From Pseudomonadota bacterium (lineage in GTDB: Bacteria; Desulfobacterota; Anaeroferrophillalia; Anaeroferrophillales; Tharpellaceae), in NCBI GenBank assembly GCA_030641485.1, contig DAOWHJ010000045.1:1-10224 (forward strand): 10,224 bases of DNA, read 5' to 3'. This document shows, piece after piece, positions 6,076-10,224 of this stretch (its first letter is position 1; each line of letters starts with the position of its first letter). The position numbers and the translations under genes are program-made. The notes under the pieces are model-generated. The model saw only the letters and a program-made list of their open reading frames with translations. It did not search any database and had not been told where the DNA came from.

Positions 6076-6987
6076 TTACTCACAGCCAAGTATACCCAGC
6101 AGTCGCTGAAACTCATCTGCTGATTTAAACTCTAATTCAATCCGCCCCCGCTCACCACTTAAACGACGAATCCTGGTGCCGGAAGTGAAGGTTTTCTGGA
6201 GCTTTTCTGAGATCTCCCCATCAACTCTAACCTGCGCTTCAAGTTCAACCTTATCTACGTCTGGAACCTCATCCGCAACCGCTACAGACAAACCCTCTTT
6301 TTTGAGTTTCCGTACCAGTTTTTCAAGCTCACGCACGGAGATTTTTTTGGTTAAAGCTTCGTCCAAGGCCGAGTCCTGGAGATTTTCATCTGTCAGAGCC
6401 AAAAGGGCACGACCATGCCCCATACTGAGCTCACCCTCAGCTAAAGCCTGTTGTGCTTTTTCTGAAAGTTTGAGCAGGCGCAAAACATTTGTAACTGTGG
6501 CCCGATTTTTACCTAAAAACTTGGCAACATCCTGATGTGTCAAAGAGAATTCATTAACCAGCCGACTATAACCCAAAGCCTCCTCTAAGGGATTAAGATC
6601 CTCACGCTGCAGGTTCTCGATCAGTGAAACCTGTAATCCCCGAGCATCATCGAGGTCCATAACAATCACCGGAACTTCATTCAAACCGATTTTAGTTGCC
6701 GCCCGTAAACGTCGTTCACCAGCAATCAGGGTGAAACGTCCCGCAACCGCTGCCGGCTTAACCAAAAGCGGCTGAATTACACCATGCTCCTTTATTGACT
6801 GGCCCAACTCGGCTAAATTTTCAGCATCAAATCGACGCCGGGGCTGATTGGCATCCGGCTCAATATGCTGAATCTGACACTGAATTAGCTGGCCTTTTTT
6901 TGGACTTACCACATCAGGCAGCAGGGCGCCGATACCACGACCTAGACCACGCTTTAGAACTGGCCCTTTTTTCGCTGGGATTTCCAT
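6076..6987 (-). CDS. parB: Chromosome partitioning protein ParB (Spo0J)
   Basis: CTP-dependent DNA clamp that loads at parS sites near the origin and works with ParA in chromosome segregation. The 303 residues begin with the typical KRGLGRGIGALLP tail (12-24). The N-terminal domain carries the arginine-rich box GERRLRA at 90-96, used for CTP and ParB-ParB contacts, and ENLQREDLNPLEEA at 124-137. A helix-turn-helix follows at about 149-170 (LTHQDVAKFLGKNRATVTNVLR). A charged linker and a C-terminal dimerisation domain complete it. The frame also opens at GTG 7005, but ATG 6987 has GAGG at 6993-6996 with a 5-nt spacing, so it is preferred. In most bacteria parB follows parA directly; here an amidotransferase gene lies between. 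A 13-nt hairpin (7032-7044) in the upstream gap overlaps that gene's stop. I saw no complete parS in the window. Confidence 0.95.
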   Translation of the reverse strand: MEIPAKKGPVLKRGLGRGIGALLPDVVSPKKGQLIQCQIQHIEPDANQPRRRFDAENLAELGQSIKEHGVIQPLLVKPAAVAGRFTLIAGERRLRAATKIGLNEVPVIVMDLDDARGLQVSLIENLQREDLNPLEEALGYSRLVNEFSLTHQDVAKFLGKNRATVTNVLRLLKLSEKAQQALAEGELSMGHGRALLALTDENLQDSALDEALTKKISVRELEKLVRKLKKEGLSVAVADEVPDVDKVELEAQVRVDGEISEKLQKTFTSGTRIRRLSGERGRIELEFKSADEFQRLLGILGCE

Positions 6988-7037
6988 AAAAACCTCATTT
7001 TTCACTAGGTTAGATAAAGAGATATGATGCCGCCATT

Positions 7038-7724
7038 TTATGGCTGAATAAATGTGAGAAGACTGCTCATAAGCTGATTAATTTTACTGTAACTCTCTGG
7101 GTTTACCGAAAGGATTTCCGCCTCAGTTTGAACATATTGAGAAGGAGTTAATTCATCACGACAGTTGGAGACAATATCTTTAGCTGATTCTGGTGTGGTT
7201 TCAAGGTGAAACTGTAAGCCAATAACTGACTTGCCGATTTGGAACGCCTGATTTTTACAGCCTTCACTACTGGCAATAAGACTAGCTCCAGGGGGTAAAT
7301 CAAAGGTCTCACCATGCCAATGAAACACCTTTGTCGAAGCGGGAAAATTAAACAGTGAATCTGAAATATCAGGAGGACTTTGGACTGGAAACCAACCAAT
7401 TTCCTTTACGGAATTTTTATAAACCTCAGCCCCCATAGCATTTGCAATGAGTTGAGCGCCCAAGCAAACGCCCAAGACTGATTTACCTAAATCTATGGCA
7501 TTGCGAATAAACTCTTTTTCTTGCGCAAGCCAAGGGTGCTCTTGATTATCATTAACACTCATAGGGCCACCCATGACCACGATGAGATCAACTGCTTCAA
7601 GCAGGGGAAACTTTGTTGACTCATAAAGCTGGGTGCTGGTTATTTCATAGCCCGCAGAACAGAACCAAGCCTCAATACTACCAAGCCCTTCAAAAGGCAC
7701 ATGCTGTAAGTAGTGTGCTCGCAT
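7038..7724 (-). CDS. Class I glutamine amidotransferase family protein (GMP-synthase-like GATase domain)
   Basis: A stand-alone class I glutamine amidotransferase fold, 228 residues, of the COG0518 type related to the GMP synthase GATase domain. VVMGGPMSVND (49-59) is the oxyanion-side loop. The nucleophile elbow GVCLGAQLIANAMG (85-98) has Cys87, and GLQFHLETTPE (169-179) provides His173 and Glu175, so the Cys-His-Glu triad is intact and it should hydrolyse glutamine or a gamma-glutamyl compound. HWHGETFDLPPGA at 135-147 is typical of this subfamily. No synthetase domain or partner is next to it, so the acceptor is unknown; some relatives are gamma-glutamyl peptidases. GAGG at 7730-7733, 5 nt from ATG, sets the start. 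It interrupts parA-parB. A hand count of 7081-7380 gives about 41% G+C, against about 48% over 6361-6660 in parB, consistent with later insertion. Confidence 0.85.
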   Translation of the reverse strand: MRAHYLQHVPFEGLGSIEAWFCSAGYEITSTQLYESTKFPLLEAVDLIVVMGGPMSVNDNQEHPWLAQEKEFIRNAIDLGKSVLGVCLGAQLIANAMGAEVYKNSVKEIGWFPVQSPPDISDSLFNFPASTKVFHWHGETFDLPPGASLIASSEGCKNQAFQIGKSVIGLQFHLETTPESAKDIVSNCRDELTPSQYVQTEAEILSVNPESYSKINQLMSSLLTFIQP

Positions 7725-7755
7725 TTTTTCCTCTCTCTTTTCCTCCTGCTACTTT

Positions 7756-7842
7756 TGATGCCTTCATAAAAAATCACGGGATGGCTAAGTAAAAATTTTG
7801 ATATACAAGATGTAGTAGATCGAACTTTTTACGACGCCATCA
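7756..7842. repeat. Repeat cluster between parA and the amidotransferase gene, overlapping the parA stop
   Basis: Three copies of a degenerate unit of the form TGATGsc..c.TAAAAA are present. Two are on the + strand at 7756-7777 and 7779-7802, and one is on the - strand at 7819-7842. The last two form an imperfect palindrome with 24-nt arms (18 of 24 matching) and a 16-nt spacer; its inner 14 positions match 12 of 14. The first copy matches the inverted one at 14 of 18 positions. The TGA stop of parA is the first three bases of the inverted copy. From memory, TGATG...TCGTAAAAAGT repeats are frequent between genes in Desulfobacterota. The element fills most of the 115-nt gap and is the natural candidate for what separates parA from the amidotransferase. 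Confidence 0.6.
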
Positions 7843-8607
7843 CTTTTGCCGGGCAATAAACTCTTCAGTCAGCCGAAAGTAGGCTTGGGCCCCTTTTGAT
7901 GTCACATCGTAGAGAGCAATTGGCAGACCATGGCTGGGCGATTCACTTAATCGGACATTGCGCGGAATTACGGTCTCATAAACAAGCTCGGCAAAATGAT
8001 TACGGGCCTCCTGTTCAACCTGTTGGGCCAGAGTTGTGCGGCTGTCCACCATAGTCAACAGAATACCTTCTAAAACAAGCTCAGGGTTAAGGCCATTTTT
8101 AACCCGCTCAATCGTATTAAGCAGTTGCCCCATACCTTCAAGGGCGTAATATTCACTTTGCAAGGGGATTAGAATTGAAGTTGCAGCTGTCAGGGCATTG
8201 ATGGTTAAAAGCCCAAGAGAAGGGGAGCAATCGATAATGATGTAGCTAAATTGAGCAAGCAGAGGTTCAAGTTTTTTTTTAAGATAAAACTCCCGCTCGG
8301 CACATGATAAAAGTTCAACCTCGGCTCCGATCAAATCCTGGGTTGCGGGTAATAATGAAAGAAAATCAAGACCGGTGGCCTTAATTGCAGATTCACCTGT
8401 ACACTCACCCAACAGCCAATGATAAACATCATAGTCGGCTTCCGCCTCACAACCGACACCACTTGTGGCATTAGCCTGGGGGTCGAGATCAATCAACAAG
8501 GTTTTTTGCTCGGCAATCGCCAGTGATGCCGCCAGATTAACCGCAGTTGTAGTCTTACCAACCCCACCTTTCTGATTTGCTATGGTAACTATTTTAGCAG
8601 GTTTCAT
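7840..8607 (-). CDS. parA: Chromosome partitioning ATPase ParA (Soj)
   Basis: Walker-type ATPase that binds nucleoid DNA as an ATP dimer and is stimulated by ParB to move origin regions apart. The 255 residues are the normal length for chromosomal Soj. The deviant Walker A motif KGGVGKTT is at 13-20 with the signature Lys14-equivalent in 'NQKGG'. LIDLDPQAN (38-46) is the A' motif, and IIIDCSPSLGLLTINAL (123-139) holds the Walker B Asp126. PRNVRLSESPSHGLPI at 215-230 is the conserved C-terminal block of chromosomal ParA. There is no N-terminal DNA-binding domain, unlike many plasmid ParA proteins. One base separates the rsmG stop from this ATG and the ribosome site is poor, so translation is likely coupled to rsmG. 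The stop codon lies on a repeat element, yet the C-terminus looks normal. Confidence 0.96.
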   Translation of the reverse strand: MKPAKIVTIANQKGGVGKTTTAVNLAASLAIAEQKTLLIDLDPQANATSGVGCEAEADYDVYHWLLGECTGESAIKATGLDFLSLLPATQDLIGAEVELLSCAEREFYLKKKLEPLLAQFSYIIIDCSPSLGLLTINALTAATSILIPLQSEYYALEGMGQLLNTIERVKNGLNPELVLEGILLTMVDSRTTLAQQVEQEARNHFAELVYETVIPRNVRLSESPSHGLPIALYDVTSKGAQAYFRLTEEFIARQK

Positions 8608-8608
8608 T

Positions 8609-9253
8609 TTATTTTTTTCTTATAGTTCCAAGGTAAACTACGGGAGCCCGACCAGGCAATTTAGTTTTTTTAAGTTTTTCTAACCTAAGCTCCGGCCACC
8701 TCTTAAGCTCTAGTTCAATTGCATTACGATCTGGATGAGCATCGCTGAAAAGAAGAGTACCCCGGCTCTGTAGTACAGCATCAGCCACCGGTACAACATC
8801 GCGCATAACCGCTACCGCACGGGTCACCACTACAGAAAAACGCTGTTCGAAAACCTCTCTAGCATTTCCTTGACTTAAATGCAAATGGATGATTTCAACA
8901 TTCTTCAAACCTAACTTTTGACAGACAAAATCCAGAAACAGGGTTTTTTTACGGCGCCCATCGACCAGAACAAAATGATTTTGGGGTTGGACAATCGCCA
9001 ACGGTAAACCGGGAAAGCCAGGGCCTGTCCCCAGATCAAGGGTCTCCGCACCAGGCGCTAATTCAGTTACATAGTTCAATGAATCAAGAAAGTGTTTGTG
9101 GATTATTCCCAGAGGGTCACTGATCGTGGTTAAACTGTAGGTTTTATTCCAACGCTGCAACTCCTCAAGATAGAGTCTGAACTGCTCAATCTGTCCGGGT
9201 GAAAGGTCGATTCCCAGTAAAGCAGCCCCACTAATAAGTTCGTCAATATTCAT
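8609..9253 (-). CDS. rsmG: 16S rRNA (guanine(527)-N(7))-methyltransferase RsmG
   Basis: SAM-dependent methyltransferase that modifies N7 of G527 in 16S rRNA, near the decoding site; loss is known in other bacteria to give low-level streptomycin resistance. The 214 residues are standard. NKTYSLTTISDPLGIIHKHFLDSL (36-59) is the family N-terminal motif ending in H..DSL. The SAM loop is TLDLGTGPGFPGLPLAI at 71-87, followed by VLVDGRRKKTLFLDFV (95-110), the acidic-end strand and basic helix. VVVTRAVAVM is the later RAvA motif. The Gly-Thr-Gly in place of the common Gly-Ser-Gly is a conservative change. The ATG at 9253 has only a distant AGGGA upstream. It starts 23 nt after the mnmE stop and ends one base before parA, so it belongs to the same operon. 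Confidence 0.95.
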   Translation of the reverse strand: MNIDELISGAALLGIDLSPGQIEQFRLYLEELQRWNKTYSLTTISDPLGIIHKHFLDSLNYVTELAPGAETLDLGTGPGFPGLPLAIVQPQNHFVLVDGRRKKTLFLDFVCQKLGLKNVEIIHLHLSQGNAREVFEQRFSVVVTRAVAVMRDVVPVADAVLQSRGTLLFSDAHPDRNAIELELKRWPELRLEKLKKTKLPGRAPVVYLGTIRKK

Positions 9254-9276
9254 AGGTTCTGATCCCTGCGAAGTCT

Positions 9277-10224
9277 CTATTTACCGACACAAAATTGAGA
9301 AAATACGATATCTAAAAGACCATCGGCATCCCGCGACTCAGCGCCAGTAATCTCAAGTAGAGAAAAACGAATTTGATGCAACTCTTCAGCCAACATATCC
9401 AGCGGTGGCACCCCAGTTTTGAGGAGCTCTAAGGCTTGATTTAGACCGGCACCAACATCACTTAGAAGGTCATAATGACGCTGTTGTGAAATCATAACTG
9501 CAGTGTCACTGCTAGTTGCTGTTTGGGATTTGATAAAACCACCGATACCGGCAACCACTTCGGCAATCTCGACTTGACCTTTAGCCCCGACACAACCTAA
9601 GACCGATCCCGTGTATGAAAATCGTCGACTTAATTCACTGATTGAAAAAGCCGGCTCTTTATCCTGCTTATTAAGCAATAACAAGTGTGGTCTATCCTTG
9701 ATTTTTTGATAGAGCTTATCATCAAAATCAGCTAACTCCTGACTCTGATCAAGAACCAAGAGGACAAGTGCGGCCTGGGCTAACCACTTTTCAGTACGCG
9801 CCATACCCAGAGCCTCAAGTTCAGCCTGAGGATTATCCGCTTGCAAACTATCATCAAGTCCGGCCGTATCTGAAAGCTCGACTTTGATCCCGCCAATCTC
9901 GAGGCTAGCACTGATCACATCCCGGGTTGTTCCTGAAATAGCACTTACTAAAGCCCGGTCTTCGGCTAAAAGGGCATTCATAAGACTTGATTTGCCGACA
10001 TTCGGCCGTCCCGCCAAAACCACCTTGATCCCACTGCGCAGAATTCGACCCCGTTGATATGAATGCAAAAGTTCTCGACAAGCTTTCTCAAGCTTCGACA
10101 ATGGTGCTACTAATCCAGAGTGACTGTAGTTTAAACCCTCTTCAGCCAGAAGATCGATCTCAACTTCGACGGCAGCTAAAGCTTGATTCACCTGGTCCAA
10201 CATTTCACAAACAAAATCGGAAAG
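9277..10224 (-). CDS. mnmE: tRNA modification GTPase MnmE, N-terminal part beyond window
   Basis: GTPase that, with MnmG, puts the aminomethyl or carboxymethylaminomethyl group on U34 of certain tRNAs using methylene-tetrahydrofolate. The 315 visible residues are the central helical part, the G domain and the C-terminus; the folate-binding N-terminus (about 140 residues in typical 450-residue proteins) lies off the right edge. An ATG at 10203 is internal, since the frame stays open to the edge. In fragment numbering the G1 loop GRPNVGKSS is at 72-80, G2 GTTRD at 98-102, G3 DTAG at 119-122 and G4 NKQD at 185-188. The protein ends FCVGK, retaining the Cys that is essential for modification in E. 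coli MnmE. The next gene is rsmG; mnmG, its obligate partner and usual neighbour, is not here. Confidence 0.95.
   Translation of the reverse strand, partial: LSDFVCEMLDQVNQALAAVEVEIDLLAEEGLNYSHSGLVAPLSKLEKACRELLHSYQRGRILRSGIKVVLAGRPNVGKSSLMNALLAEDRALVSAISGTTRDVISASLEIGGIKVELSDTAGLDDSLQADNPQAELEALGMARTEKWLAQAALVLLVLDQSQELADFDDKLYQKIKDRPHLLLLNKQDKEPAFSISELSRRFSYTGSVLGCVGAKGQVEIAEVVAGIGGFIKSQTATSSDTAVMISQQRHYDLLSDVGAGLNQALELLKTGVPPLDMLAEELHQIRFSLLEITGAESRDADGLLDIVFSQFCVGK

Noticed and set aside
7198..7212. parS-like palindrome GTTTCAAGGTGAAAC close to parB
   Set aside because: The half-sites resemble parS, but the centre is 3 bp instead of 2, and the bases encode the conserved His-Leu-Glu of the amidotransferase active site, which explains the sequence. 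Probably coincidence.
7725..7839. Possible promoter for the amidotransferase in the A+T-rich gap
   Set aside because: Several TATA-like strings occur but none has a matching -35 at 16-18 bp; the A+T richness is explained by the repeat units.

Overview
This looks like bacterial chromosome, with genes packed tightly in short operons and no phage, plasmid or transposase gene in view. The content best fits a Desulfobacterota-type ('deltaproteobacterial') anaerobe: a long MetF-family reductase of the kind seen with acetyl-CoA-pathway folate enzymes, a tandem-ACT-domain protein, folate-dependent TrmFO, a stand-alone MnmD and a rsmG-parA-parB block. This placement is inferred from gene content and order; there is no rRNA marker in the window.

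Layout. 1-1071 (-): 5' portion of metF, running off the left edge. 1224-1970 (-): stand-alone MnmC2/MnmD-like tRNA methyltransferase. About 300 bases of divergent upstream region follow, with a promoter-like site and two small hairpins. 2273-3669 (+): two-gene operon of a tandem ACT protein and a ketopantoate-reductase-family enzyme. 3670-3935: intergenic region with a long imperfect inverted repeat and a separate 30-bp palindrome. 3936-5957 (+): an unrecognised protein abutting trmFO with no gap. 5958-6075: convergent gap filled by another imperfect inverted repeat. 6076-10224 (-): read in the direction of transcription, mnmE (cut by the right edge), rsmG, parA, a class I glutamine amidotransferase, parB.

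How the genes relate. Several act on tRNA or on the folate one-carbon pool. MnmE starts the wobble-U34 modification and MnmD methylates the aminomethyl intermediate made in that pathway. TrmFO makes m5U54 from methylene-tetrahydrofolate, the same substrate MetF reduces. RsmG modifies 16S rRNA. ParA and ParB serve chromosome segregation near the origin.

The most notable points are breaks in otherwise conserved order. mnmG is missing between mnmE and rsmG. An amidotransferase gene of lower G+C sits between parA and parB. An inverted-repeat element at that junction supplies the last three bases (the stop codon) of parA. Three unrelated palindromic repeat elements occupy three of the intergenic spaces; two of them recall REP/RAYT-type repeats. 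No complete new defence or biosynthetic system is visible. The genuinely uncharacterised items are the 229-residue protein upstream of trmFO and the repeat elements.
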